Source of the DNA: Pleurocapsa minor HA4230-MV1
GTDB lineage: Bacteria; Cyanobacteriota; Cyanobacteriia; Cyanobacteriales; Xenococcaceae
DNA: 64,000 nt
Direction of reading: 5' to 3'
NCBI GenBank assembly: GCA_019359095.1
Contig: JAHHHZ010000036.1
Coordinates: 62,001-126,000, forward strand
Below are positions 44,880 through 54,049 of the stretch, piece after piece. Under the pieces are notes generated by a model. The model was given only the letters and a program-made list of their open reading frames with translations, was not told where the DNA came from and ran no database searches. The translations under genes were made by a program, and so were the position numbers. The first letter of the stretch is position 1; each line of letters begins with the position of its first letter.

Positions 44880-47800
44880 TTAATTAGATACTTGTAAACT
44901 AGAACCTCGCTCATCTTTATAAACTTCAATCCTGGTTTGAAATGCTTCTTTAAATTGAGGCATATGAGTAACGGTGAGGATACAGGCAAAATCAGCGGCG
45001 ATCGCATTAATTGCTCCTACCAATCGATTACACCCTTCAGCATCCTGAGTACCAAAGCCTTCATCGACAATTAGCATTTGCAGAGATGTTCCCGATCTGT
45101 GGGCTAATAGTTTGGCTAAGGCTAACCGTACCGAGAAGTTAATCCGAAATGCCTCGCCACCAGAATAGGTTTCATAAGGGCGAGTACCACCAGCATCAGC
45201 GATGACAATATCTAGGGTATCAATTAGCTTGGTTTTTTTCTGAGATGTTCCTTTTGAGGCTTTTTGGGTGAGAAACTGCACATGAAATTGATTTCCCGTT
45301 AATCTAGCCAGGATTTGATTGGTTTCGGCTTCCAACTGGGGCAAAATATTTTCAATCGTTAGTGCCTGAATCCCATTTTTACCGAAGGCTTGAGTTAACG
45401 CTTGATAGATGCGATATTGTTTTTCATAGTCTTGGAGTTGTTTGCCTGTATCTTGATACTGAACTTGAAGCTGCTCGATTTGAGTTAAAGACTGTTGTAG
45501 CCTGCCACTACGAGAAATTAGTTCGTCTAACTGCTGACGACGCTGCTGAATTTGCTGTTCTAGAGTGTTAATTTCCTGACGATGATCGACAATGGTTTCT
45601 TGCTGTGCCAAATGTTCTTGTAGTTGTTCGTAGCTTACTTGTTTACTTGCCAGTCTCGCCTGTAATAGTTGCTCTAATTCTGTTAATTTTGCTTGAATCT
45701 GGGGATATTCTTGCTGGGCTTTGTGTAATTCTTGATATTTTAGCTGCCAAGATTGCGCTTGTCTGAGGGAATCTAACAGGTTTTGATGAGTTGTGCGATC
45801 GTAGCCTAAATCAGTGATTTGACGATCAAGAGTATTAATTTGCTGTTGAATTGGGGAGTTGATATGGAGCTTTTCTAACTTAGTCTGGAGATCGCTGATT
45901 TCCCTTAGAAGTTGGGGTTTTTGCTCGTCTAATTTTGCTTGACGCTTTTTAGCATCTTCCATCTTTGCCTGCTTAATTTCTGCCCAACGCAAGCTATTCA
46001 CCTCCCCCCTAACTAAAGCATGGGTTTGCTCGTCATAATTAAGGGTGGCTAATTCCTCTGTTAAGCGCTTAATTTCTGCTTGTAACTCTTCAGCATAGTG
46101 ACCACTTTGTAGCGATCGCTCTAAATTATCTCTTTCTTCTTGAGTCACCCTGAGCTGATCGTAGATGGCTTCTGTAGCTTCTAGTTGGGCTTCTAACTGT
46201 CCATACTGTTGCTGTAGCGTATCGTAGCTCGAAATTTCTTGGGATATTTCTTTATGTTCTTGAAGCAGTAACTGTATTTCGCGATCGCAGGTAGATAATT
46301 GTTCGCGGATCACCCAAATCTGTTCATGGATGTCTTGCTGTTGTTTTTGCGTCTTATCAACTACCTGATGACGATGATGTTCATCTAATTCACGCTCGCA
46401 GAGAGGACAATTCGCCCCTGGGCTATCGAGCATGTGGAGCTTTTGCTGGATTTCATGAATCTGTCGTTCATAGATGCGTTGGTTTTCCTGTAATTTAGAC
46501 TGAAATGTCCTTCTTTCCGTACCTTTTTCCTTAACGCGATCGCGATAAATCCGCTTTTTTTCGAGTTCGCTAATTTGGGCATCGACGGTTAATAATTGAT
46601 GACGCTGTTGGGGAACTTTTTCAATATCTGAGGCTAGCTTTTGCACGGCGCTATATAGCTGTTCTAGTTTTGCTGCCAGCTTGGCTTCTTCGCGATTAAT
46701 CTCGCGTTCTAAATTGTTTTTTTGCTGAATTAAAGGAGAAATATACTGCTGTAGTCGATCTAACTCCGTAAGCTGCTGACGGGCTTTAGTTAGCTTCTCC
46801 AGAGCAGATTCGATATCTGCAGATTTGGCTAAAACTTTAGTAATCTCTTGTTCTTGCTGCTCAATACTTTCAATGCGGGTTTGAGTCTGATTGATCTCAA
46901 GATTGAGCTGATTTTTCTGCTTTTCTAGCTGTTTTTCGAGCTGCTGTCTCTGTTGTTGCGCTTCTTGATGAAGGTTAAATTTGGCGGATAAATCTTGTTC
47001 TGCGGTTTGCCAAGCTAATAGTCGATTATATCCTCGGGTAATTTCGCCTGATTGAGCAATCAAACTATCTAGAGATGCCAGTTGTCTTTTAATCCCTTGA
47101 ATATCTTTCGTTGCGCGAGCGCAATCTTGAGCTAAATTTTGCTGCTGACTCTGCTGAATGCTCAACTGCTTTGCCCAAGTCTGTCGCTGATATTCTACTC
47201 CCTGTAGCTGCTGTAACCAAAGGCGATCGCGATCTTGCTCCTGCTGTAATTTGTCTAACTCTTGCTTTACCTGCTGTAATTCCTTGGCAATCTCTTCTCT
47301 TTTAGCCAGTTCGATTTCTAACGGTGCTAAATTCTGCTTTAGCTGTTCCAGCTTGCCCTTATATTCCTTCGCCGTATCCTTCGCCTTCCCCGATAACTGC
47401 TCATAGCGATCTAATTTCAATAAATCCGCCAGAATTTGCTTCCTTTCATTAGGGCGACGTAACATAAACTCATCCGCCCTTCCTTGACGCAAATAAGCTG
47501 AATTAGTAAAAGTATCGTAGTCCAACCTCAAACAAGCAATAATTTCGTCCTGAGTTGCCCTTAATCCCTTAGCTGTAATCGATCTAAAGTTTCCCGCCTG
47601 TGTCTCTATCTGAAATTCCAGCGAACTACTTTTTCCCCTAGTGCGAGATCTGATAATCCGATAAATTTGATTATTGTAGCTAAAGTCAAAATCAACTCGA
47701 ACATTTTGACCACCACCGTTAATCACATCATCTTCCGTTGCTGCACGGCTTTTACCCCATACTACCCAGGTAATCGCTTCTAATAAAGATGACTTACCTG

Positions 47801-47903
47801 CACCATTCGCACCGCAGATACAAGCAGTATGCAACCCTTTAAAGTTTAAAGTTGCATCACGATAACTTAGAAAGTTTTTTAAAGTTAACTGCAACGGAAT
47901 CAT
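44880..47903 (-). CDS. sbcC: SbcC-type nuclease ATPase subunit
   Basis: A 1007-residue SMC-like ATPase of the SbcCD (Rad50-Mre11) complex, which removes DNA hairpins and processes ends. The N-terminal Walker A is GANGAGKSSLLEA at residues 31-43, two long coiled-coil arms flank the zinc hook CPLC near residue 497, and the C-terminal lobe holds the signature YSGGEAFRINFSVRLALA and the Walker B MLIVDEGFGTQD. The arms are Gln- and Leu-rich. SbcD is not adjacent. In a genome rich in palindromic repeats its hairpin-processing role is noteworthy. Confidence 0.95.
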   Translation of the reverse strand: MIPLQLTLKNFLSYRDATLNFKGLHTACICGANGAGKSSLLEAITWVVWGKSRAATEDDVINGGGQNVRVDFDFSYNNQIYRIIRSRTRGKSSSLEFQIETQAGNFRSITAKGLRATQDEIIACLRLDYDTFTNSAYLRQGRADEFMLRRPNERKQILADLLKLDRYEQLSGKAKDTAKEYKGKLEQLKQNLAPLEIELAKREEIAKELQQVKQELDKLQQEQDRDRLWLQQLQGVEYQRQTWAKQLSIQQSQQQNLAQDCARATKDIQGIKRQLASLDSLIAQSGEITRGYNRLLAWQTAEQDLSAKFNLHQEAQQQRQQLEKQLEKQKNQLNLEINQTQTRIESIEQQEQEITKVLAKSADIESALEKLTKARQQLTELDRLQQYISPLIQQKNNLEREINREEAKLAAKLEQLYSAVQKLASDIEKVPQQRHQLLTVDAQISELEKKRIYRDRVKEKGTERRTFQSKLQENQRIYERQIHEIQQKLHMLDSPGANCPLCERELDEHHRHQVVDKTQKQQQDIHEQIWVIREQLSTCDREIQLLLQEHKEISQEISSYDTLQQQYGQLEAQLEATEAIYDQLRVTQEERDNLERSLQSGHYAEELQAEIKRLTEELATLNYDEQTHALVRGEVNSLRWAEIKQAKMEDAKKRQAKLDEQKPQLLREISDLQTKLEKLHINSPIQQQINTLDRQITDLGYDRTTHQNLLDSLRQAQSWQLKYQELHKAQQEYPQIQAKLTELEQLLQARLASKQVSYEQLQEHLAQQETIVDHRQEINTLEQQIQQRRQQLDELISRSGRLQQSLTQIEQLQVQYQDTGKQLQDYEKQYRIYQALTQAFGKNGIQALTIENILPQLEAETNQILARLTGNQFHVQFLTQKASKGTSQKKTKLIDTLDIVIADAGGTRPYETYSGGEAFRINFSVRLALAKLLAHRSGTSLQMLIVDEGFGTQDAEGCNRLVGAINAIAADFACILTVTHMPQFKEAFQTRIEVYKDERGSSLQVSN

Positions 47904-48074
47904 ATTTTATAACAACTTCCTTGATTTAAATAATGCTTATTAGTATCTTTGCATTAATTTTCAATCTAAGTTTGGATTTTGCAGGATTTCAGGATTTTTT
48001 CGCTATTTTTAACAAAAATTTACAAAGTTCGACAATTATAGGTATGATCGAACAAAATTCAGGATCGATACTCA

Positions 48075-48860
48075 GTGCTATCAGAAATTAATCAAGCCAA
48101 CGCGTTAGTAGTTGGTGCAAGTCAAGGAATTGGGTTGGGGTTTGTGCGATCGCTTTTACAACAAGGTAATATAGAGCAGATTTTTGCTACCTATCGCAAT
48201 CGGGATACGGCAAAGGAATTACTAGATTTAGCCAGTCAGTATGGCGATTGCGAAGCTAGCCGAAGGCATCGCCTAAAATGCCTTCAGGTTGATATCACCG
48301 TAGAAGCGAACATAGAAGCAGCCGTTAAGCAAATCCAGGCATCAGTAAAGCAATTACACTTAGCCATCTATTGCGTAGGCGTACTTCACGACCAAAATTT
48401 GACTCCTGAAAAAAGTCTTAAACAAATTAAAGCCGAAAATTTAATCTATTCTTTTCAGGTTAATAGTATTGGTGCAGTATTACTCGCCAAACACTTAATG
48501 CCTCTATTTAACAAAACTGAACGCAGCATCTTTGCCAGTATTTCCGCCAAAGTGGGTAGTATCAGCGATAACCGTTTAGGAGGCTGGTATGGCTATCGCG
48601 CTTCTAAAGCAGCTTTAAATATGTTTTTGAAAACTACGGCGATCGAATACAGTCGTCGATGTCCCAAAACTATTGTGGTTGCACTACACCCAGGTACTAC
48701 TGATACTCAGCTTTCTCAACCCTTCCAAAAAAACGTGCCGACAGATAAACTATTTCCTGTCGAACATACGGTAGATCTTTTATCTCAAGTCATCTCAAAC
48801 TTATCACTTCAAGACAGTGGTGAATTCTTCTCTTGGGATGGTACTAAATTGCCTTGGTAG
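48075..48860 (+). CDS. Short-chain dehydrogenase/reductase (C-factor-like)
   Basis: A 261-residue SDR with the cofactor motif VGASQGIGLGF at residues 13-23 and the catalytic Tyr-x-x-x-Lys in YGYRASKAALNMF. The Ser is in FASISAKVGS. It belongs to the CsgA/C-factor-like group. The start is a GTG at 48075. Between strands two and three the chain contains YGDCEASRRHRLKCLQVDIT, where the DNA (48243-48273) is a GGCGAT...ATCGCC inverted-repeat unit resembling the intergenic REP-like elements; this probably extends a surface loop without breaking the frame. Confidence 0.88.
   Translation: MLSEINQANALVVGASQGIGLGFVRSLLQQGNIEQIFATYRNRDTAKELLDLASQYGDCEASRRHRLKCLQVDITVEANIEAAVKQIQASVKQLHLAIYCVGVLHDQNLTPEKSLKQIKAENLIYSFQVNSIGAVLLAKHLMPLFNKTERSIFASISAKVGSISDNRLGGWYGYRASKAALNMFLKTTAIEYSRRCPKTIVVALHPGTTDTQLSQPFQKNVPTDKLFPVEHTVDLLSQVISNLSLQDSGEFFSWDGTKLPW
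48243..48273. repeat. REP-like palindromic insert inside the SDR gene
   Basis: A 31-base unit starting GGCGATTGCGAAGCTAGC and ending GGCATCGCC, with inverted termini. The words GCGAAGCTAGC and CCGAAGG match the REP-like clusters in spacers of this window. The frame stays open through it. Confidence 0.6.
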
Positions 48861-49247
48861 GTAATCAGATTAAATCCTGTTGGTATACAACCTTTAAAAG
48901 TTGAGCAGAGGTAATGAGTAATGGGTAATGGGTAATGGGTAATGGGTAATGGGTAATGGGTAATGGGTAATGGAGTTTCAGCGGAATTAAACTGCTTACT
49001 ACAAAGTTATTTTTGAGAATCGGATTTAGTATCATCTAGTTTACTGATACTAATTCTCTATAACAATGCACTAAATTAAATTTAACTCCTTTGCCCCAAC
49101 AGCGCGATTATTCAAGGCGAAATGAATTCGCCGAATCTCACGCTCAAACTAAGCGGGATAAACGTCTTTGCGTCTTTGCGTCTTGGCGCGAGATTTAAAC
49201 TTAGAATATTAAGTGCAGCCTCAAGGAGAAATGGTATGAGATCGATT
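48861..49247. other. Spacer with tandem repeats between SDR and DUF1345
   Basis: It contains the nine-unit heptamer array listed separately and, near 49160-49190, a tandem CTTTGCGTC-type repeat (GTCTTTGCGTCTTTGCGTCT) of a kind seen in many filamentous cyanobacterial genomes. No gene is supported. Confidence 0.6.
48911..48973. repeat. Heptameric tandem repeat, 9 x GTAATGG
   Basis: Nine uninterrupted seven-base units, the first GTAATGA and the other eight GTAATGG, occupying exactly 63 bases. There is no spacer between units, so this is a short tandem repeat and not a CRISPR array. Confidence 0.95.
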
Positions 49248-49898
49248 TTAAATCAAACTTGCCAAGATGTTGATTGCTAAAGCTAGGATGACTGTATTAA
49301 AGAAAAAGGTCAAAACTTCATGGATTAAAACTAGCCGTCTTAACAAGCGTGAGTTTATGGGGACATCGGAAACTTGGCAAGTCATACCAATTCCTAATGA
49401 GAAGTAAAGAAAATCCCAATAATCAGGCTGTTTTTCGGTGGGAAAATCTAAAGCATCTGGCAGACGAGAGGGAGTGCTTTTTGGTTGATAATACAAGTGT
49501 GCATAGTGCAAAGCAAACATAGTATGAATCAATAGCCAAGAAGCAACAATCGTCACCAAGGTTAAGATTATATGTAATCTGAGGATCGGCGCAGAAATAG
49601 CTTTATTTCCTGAAAGCATAAAGCCAATAGCCAGAAGACTAGCGCAAGCTGCTGCAACCACCACAATTAAAATTGTCCAACGGCTCTCATCTTGACGCTG
49701 AGAATAACGCTGCATTTTTTTAGTTGTAGCTTTAATCATCATTAGCCAAACCAAGGTTAAAAAAATAATCACCCCTACGTCCCAAGCAACAATAATCCGA
49801 GTCGCTAGATGCATCCATTGAGGAAGTAGCAAATAAATTAATACTGCAACTAAAATAGCAATGACAAGACGTGGTTTGGCGTCTAAATGTTTTAGCAA
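49248..49898 (-). CDS. DUF1345 domain membrane protein
   Basis: A 216-residue integral membrane protein with about five hydrophobic segments. The conserved C-terminal half has MFALHYAHLYY, DYWDFLYFSLGIGMTCQVSD and VLTFFFNTVILALAIN, the DUF1345 signature. Function unknown; a channel-like role has been suggested for the family by fold resemblance only. The start is a TTG at 49898. Confidence 0.88.
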   Translation of the reverse strand: MLKHLDAKPRLVIAILVAVLIYLLLPQWMHLATRIIVAWDVGVIIFLTLVWLMMIKATTKKMQRYSQRQDESRWTILIVVVAAACASLLAIGFMLSGNKAISAPILRLHIILTLVTIVASWLLIHTMFALHYAHLYYQPKSTPSRLPDALDFPTEKQPDYWDFLYFSLGIGMTCQVSDVPINSRLLRRLVLIHEVLTFFFNTVILALAINILASLI

Positions 49899-50118
49899 TT
49901 GTAGATCGACATGATAAATAGCAAACTATATTAAATAATAAGCGATTGAAAAAAAATCACCGCTCATCTAAGCAGATTAAGTTAAAGCGATCGCTTTGCC
50001 CATCGATCTGGTTAAATCTTGATTAATCCAGACTCTTAAAGATAAATTCCTATTATTCTGATAAGTTCATATAATAGGACTTAATGTAACTTAACCTGTT
50101 GATCAGCAGTCGCTAGCA

Positions 50119-53100
50119 ATGAACAGCATCTTTTTAGACCGTCTTAATAGCCCTAACCGTCCTGTATTAGTTTTAGATGGTGCGATGGGAACAAACCTTC
50201 AAGTTCAAAATCTCACCGCCGAGGATTTTGGTGGAGAGAAATACGAAGGATGTAACGAATATTTAGTCCATACCAAACCTGAAGCAGTCGCCACAGTTCA
50301 CCGTGGCTTCCTAGAAGCTGGTGCAGATATTATTGAAACTGATACTTTTGGTGGGACATCGATTGTCTTAGCTGAATATGATTTGGGCGACCAAGCCTAC
50401 TATCTGAATAAAACTGCTGCGGAATTAGCCAAAAAGTTAGCAATCGAGTATTCTACTCCTGAAAAACCCCGATTTGTCGCGGGTTCGATGGGCCCTGGAA
50501 CTAAATTACCGACCTTGGGACATATTGACTATGATACATTGCTGGTTAATTACAAAGAACAGGCAGAAGGATTATATGACGGTGGAGTAGATTTATTTTT
50601 AGTTGAAACCTGTATGGATGTGTTGCAGATTAAAGCAGCACTCAACGGGATTGAAGAAGTATTTAAGGAAAAAGGCGATCGCCGTCCATTGATGGTGTCC
50701 GTGACCATGGAACAAATGGGGACAATGCTTTCTGGTTCAACCATGGAATCAGCTTTGGCAATTTTAGAACCATTTCCTATTGATATTTTAGGTCTGAACT
50801 GCGCTACAGGGCCAGACCTAATGAAAGAGCATATTAAACATTTGTCGGAACATTCTCCCTTTGTAGTGTCCTGTGTGCCTAATGCTGGTTTACCAGAGAA
50901 TATTGGCGGACAAGCTCACTATAAATTAACGCCGTTGGAACTGCGTATGGCGTTGATGCACTTCGTGGAAGATTTGGGAGTCCAAATTATTGGCGGCTGT
51001 TGTGGCACTCGTTACGACCACATTAAGTCTCTGGCGGAGATGTCAGGGGATTTAACCCCCAAAGAACGGCATCCCCATTACGAACCTTCTGCTGCCTCGA
51101 TCTATAGCACTCAACCCTATATTCAAGATAATTCCTTCTTGATCGTGGGGGAAAGATTAAATGCCAGTGGTTCTAAAAAATGTCGAGAATTACTCAACGA
51201 GGAAGATTGGGATAGTTTAGTCGCTTTAGCTAAGTCTCAGGTCAAAGAAGGCGCTCATATTCTTGATGTCAACGTAGACTATGTGGGACGAGATGGCGAA
51301 AAAGACATGAAGGAACTAGCTTCTCGTCTGGTTAATAACGTCACCCTACCTCTGATGCTAGACTCCACAGAATGGACGAAAATGGAAGCAGGGTTAAAGG
51401 TTGCTGGTGGTAAATGCATCCTCAACTCCACTAATTATGAAGATGGAGAAGAAAGATTTTATCAAGTATTAGAGCTAGCTAAAAGATATGGCGCTGGCAT
51501 CGTTATTGGTACTATTGACGAAGATGGGATGGGACGCACTGCGGAGCAAAAATTTGCGATCGCCAAACGTGCTTATAATGCAGCAGTAGAATATGGTATC
51601 CGCCCCGAAGAAATATTTTTCGACCCTCTGGCTTTACCGGTATCCACTGGGATTGAAGAAGATCGCGAAAACGGCAAAGCAACGGTAGAAGCTACTAAAA
51701 GAATTAGGGCAGAGTTACCAGGCTGTCACGTATTGTTAGGGGTTTCTAATGTTTCCTTTGGTCTAAATCTAGCATCCAGGCAAGTATTAAATTCAGTCTT
51801 CCTGCACGAATGTATGCAGGTGGGATTGGATTCGGCAATTGTCAATGCCAGCAAGATTCTACCCCTGTCTAAAATTGATCCTCAGCATCAAAAAATTTGC
51901 CATGACTTGATCTATGACAAACGAGAGTTTGACGGCGATATTTGTACCTACGATCCGTTAGGAGAATTAACCACCCTCTTTGCTGGTCAGAAAGTCAAAA
52001 AATCTGAAGCAGTAGATAAAAATCTGCCCATTGAGGAACGTCTTAAACAGCACATTATCGATGGTGAACGTATTGGTCTAGACGAAGCTTTAGATGAAGC
52101 TTTACAGCAGTATCCACCCTTGGATATTGTTAATACCTTCTTGTTAGATGGCATGAAGGTTGTCGGTGAACTATTTGGTTCGGGACAAATGCAGCTTCCT
52201 TTCGTACTGCAATCAGCGCAAACCATGAAGGCTGCTGTAGCACACCTTGAGCCTCACATGGATAAAGAGGAAGCTGACGATAATGGCAAAGGTAAATTTA
52301 TTATTGCCACAGTTAAGGGTGACGTTCACGATATTGGCAAAAACTTAGTCGATATTATCCTGTCCAACAATGGTTATAAAGTAATCAACCTAGGCATCAA
52401 ACAGCCAGTAGAAAGTATCATCAAAGCTTACGAAGAACATCAACCAGACTGTATCGCTATGAGCGGTTTACTGGTTAAATCCACCGCCTTTATGAAAGAC
52501 AACTTGGAAACTTTTAATGAAAAAGGTATTACCATTCCCGTGATTTTAGGTGGTGCAGCCTTAACGCCTAAGTTTGTTAATCAAGATTGCCAGAATACTT
52601 ATAAAGGCAAGGTTATCTATGGTAAGGATGCATTTGCCGATCTTCATTTCATGGATAAATTGATGCCAGCGAAGGCAGAAAACAATTGGGATGATCTTAA
52701 GGGATTTTTAAATGAAGCCGACGATGGTACGGGCGATTCGCGTACGGAAAATGGAAATGAAATTCCGTTCGAGGGAGAGAACCAAGACAAAATCTTTGTG
52801 GATGAAGTCAGCAAAAAGCAAGAACCTGCGGTAATTGACACCAGACGTTCTGACGAGGTTAGCTTGGATATCGATCGCCCGACACCTCCTTTCTGGGGTA
52901 GCAAGATCCTCGAACCAGCAGATATTCCTCTAGCGGAAGTGTTCCCCTATCTAGACTTACAGGCTTTATTTGTCGGGCAATGGCAATTCCGCAAACCAAA
53001 AGATCAATCACGACAAGAATATGATGAATTTCTCGCCAGAAAAGTTAATCCTATCTTAGAGGAATGGCAACAAAGAATTATTGCCGATAATCTTTTGCAT

Positions 53101-53697
53101 CCTACAGTGATATATGGTTACTTCCCTTGTAACGCCGAAGGAAATACCTTATATATATACGATCCCGTAGAGGCTATTCGGGAAACGCCCCTCCCAGAAC
53201 CCATAACGTCATTTGAATTTCCCCGTCAGAGTTCGGGCAAACGTCTTTGCATCGCCGATTTCTTTGCCAGTAGAGAATCTGGTCAAGTTGATGTCTTTCC
53301 CATGCAGGCGGTGACAGTGGGGGAAATTGCCACAGAATACGCACAAAAACTCTTTCAGGCTGATAATTACACTGAATATCTGTACTTCCACGGTATGGCG
53401 GTTCAGATGGCAGAAGCACTAGCCGAATGGACTCACGCTAGAATTAGGCACGAGTTAGGCTTTGCCGCCGAAGAATCTAGCAGCATCCGCGATATCCTAC
53501 AGCAGCGCTATCGAGGTTCCCGCTATAGTTTTGGTTATCCTGCTTGTCCTAACATTGCGGATCAGTTTAAGCAGCTAGATTTACTCGATACTAAGCGAAT
53601 TAAAATGTACATGGATGAAAGTGAACAACTCTATCCTGAACAGTCCACTACGGCGATTATTACCTATCACCCCGCAGCGAGATACTTTAGTACCTAA
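50119..53697 (+). CDS. metH: Cobalamin-dependent methionine synthase
   Basis: A 1192-residue enzyme transferring the methyl group of methyltetrahydrofolate through cobalamin to homocysteine. Domains in order: homocysteine-binding (1-330; zinc ligands in GLNCATG and GGCCGTR), pterin-binding (about 340-620; [13 protein letters not shown]), cobalamin-binding (about 650-870; [10 protein letters not shown], with the axial His, and a later GGAALTPKF) and the activation domain (about 930-1190; [15 protein letters not shown]). An acidic linker of some 80 residues ([16 protein letters not shown] and onward) is longer than usual. No cobalamin or SAM riboswitch was recognised upstream. The stop overlaps the start of a PIN-domain remnant. 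Confidence 0.98.
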   Translation: MNSIFLDRLNSPNRPVLVLDGAMGTNLQVQNLTAEDFGGEKYEGCNEYLVHTKPEAVATVHRGFLEAGADIIETDTFGGTSIVLAEYDLGDQAYYLNKTAAELAKKLAIEYSTPEKPRFVAGSMGPGTKLPTLGHIDYDTLLVNYKEQAEGLYDGGVDLFLVETCMDVLQIKAALNGIEEVFKEKGDRRPLMVSVTMEQMGTMLSGSTMESALAILEPFPIDILGLNCATGPDLMKEHIKHLSEHSPFVVSCVPNAGLPENIGGQAHYKLTPLELRMALMHFVEDLGVQIIGGCCGTRYDHIKSLAEMSGDLTPKERHPHYEPSAASIYSTQPYIQDNSFLIVGERLNASGSKKCRELLNEEDWDSLVALAKSQVKEGAHILDVNVDYVGRDGEKDMKELASRLVNNVTLPLMLDSTEWTKMEAGLKVAGGKCILNSTNYEDGEERFYQVLELAKRYGAGIVIGTIDEDGMGRTAEQKFAIAKRAYNAAVEYGIRPEEIFFDPLALPVSTGIEEDRENGKATVEATKRIRAELPGCHVLLGVSNVSFGLNLASRQVLNSVFLHECMQVGLDSAIVNASKILPLSKIDPQHQKICHDLIYDKREFDGDICTYDPLGELTTLFAGQKVKKSEAVDKNLPIEERLKQHIIDGERIGLDEALDEALQQYPPLDIVNTFLLDGMKVVGELFGSGQMQLPFVLQSAQTMKAAVAHLEPHMDKEEADDNGKGKFIIATVKGDVHDIGKNLVDIILSNNGYKVINLGIKQPVESIIKAYEEHQPDCIAMSGLLVKSTAFMKDNLETFNEKGITIPVILGGAALTPKFVNQDCQNTYKGKVIYGKDAFADLHFMDKLMPAKAENNWDDLKGFLNEADDGTGDSRTENGNEIPFEGENQDKIFVDEVSKKQEPAVIDTRRSDEVSLDIDRPTPPFWGSKILEPADIPLAEVFPYLDLQALFVGQWQFRKPKDQSRQEYDEFLARKVNPILEEWQQRIIADNLLHPTVIYGYFPCNAEGNTLYIYDPVEAIRETPLPEPITSFEFPRQSSGKRLCIADFFASRESGQVDVFPMQAVTVGEIATEYAQKLFQADNYTEYLYFHGMAVQMAEALAEWTHARIRHELGFAAEESSSIRDILQQRYRGSRYSFGYPACPNIADQFKQLDLLDTKRIKMYMDESEQLYPEQSTTAIITYHPAARYFST

Positions 53698-53893
53698 TGA
53701 CAGACTTAATCTATCTTAATTACAATTGTCTTCAAAGAGGTTTTGACGATCTTACACAAACTAGAATTAAGATAGAAGCGATCGCCTGTCAAGAGATTTT
53801 TACTCAAGCCGAGAGGGATAAAGTAACTTTAATCTGGTCTTTTATGCACCAAGATGAAACCTTGCTTTGTCCTTTTCCTTAAAGAAAATATAA
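53697..53893 (+). pseudogene. Truncated PIN-domain (VapC-like) remnant
   Basis: The frame starts one base before the end of the metH stop codon and reads LIYLNYNCLQRGFDDLTQTR, then IKIEAIACQEIFTQAERDKV, then TLIWSFMHQDETLLCPFP and stop. This matches the N-terminal half of cyanobacterial PIN proteins (typically YLDxCxLQRPFDD...LIWSFMHQDE...NPFPERKY). The codon after PFP is TAA where GAA is expected, and RKYK follows in frame, so a nonsense change is followed by truncation against a REP-like repeat. The first active-site Asp is also replaced by Asn. Confidence 0.7.
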
Positions 53894-53894
53894 G

Positions 53895-54040
53895 GATACC
53901 GCTACGCGTCCTAAAGGACTTGTCTCGCATAGTTTCCGTCGCGTTTTGGGTAGGAAGATTCCCACCCAAAAGCCGACGGGGAGATACCGCTCCGCATATC
54001 GCGTCACGCGAAGCTAGTCCTTTAGGGCATATCCTTTAGC
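53895..54040. repeat. REP-like repeat cluster between metH and mfd
   Basis: GC-rich palindromic repeats with CCTAAAGGACTTGTC and CCGCTCCGCATATCGCG. The 75 bases 53925-53999 are identical to 60599-60673. The cluster abuts the broken PIN gene on one side and the mfd stop on the other. Confidence 0.85.
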
Positions 54041-54049
54041 GCGCGAAAC

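Noticed and set aside
48911-48973. Possible CRISPR array
   Set aside because: The 7-base units are contiguous with no spacers, and no cas gene is present; it is a heptameric tandem repeat.
49899-50118. Cobalamin or SAM riboswitch upstream of metH
   Set aside because: The leader is short and AT-rich, and I see no B12-box or SAM-box like motif or matching stems.
53854-54039. 61-codon open frame between metH and mfd
   Set aside because: It consists of REP-like repeat sequence after the broken PIN gene, with no protein-like features.
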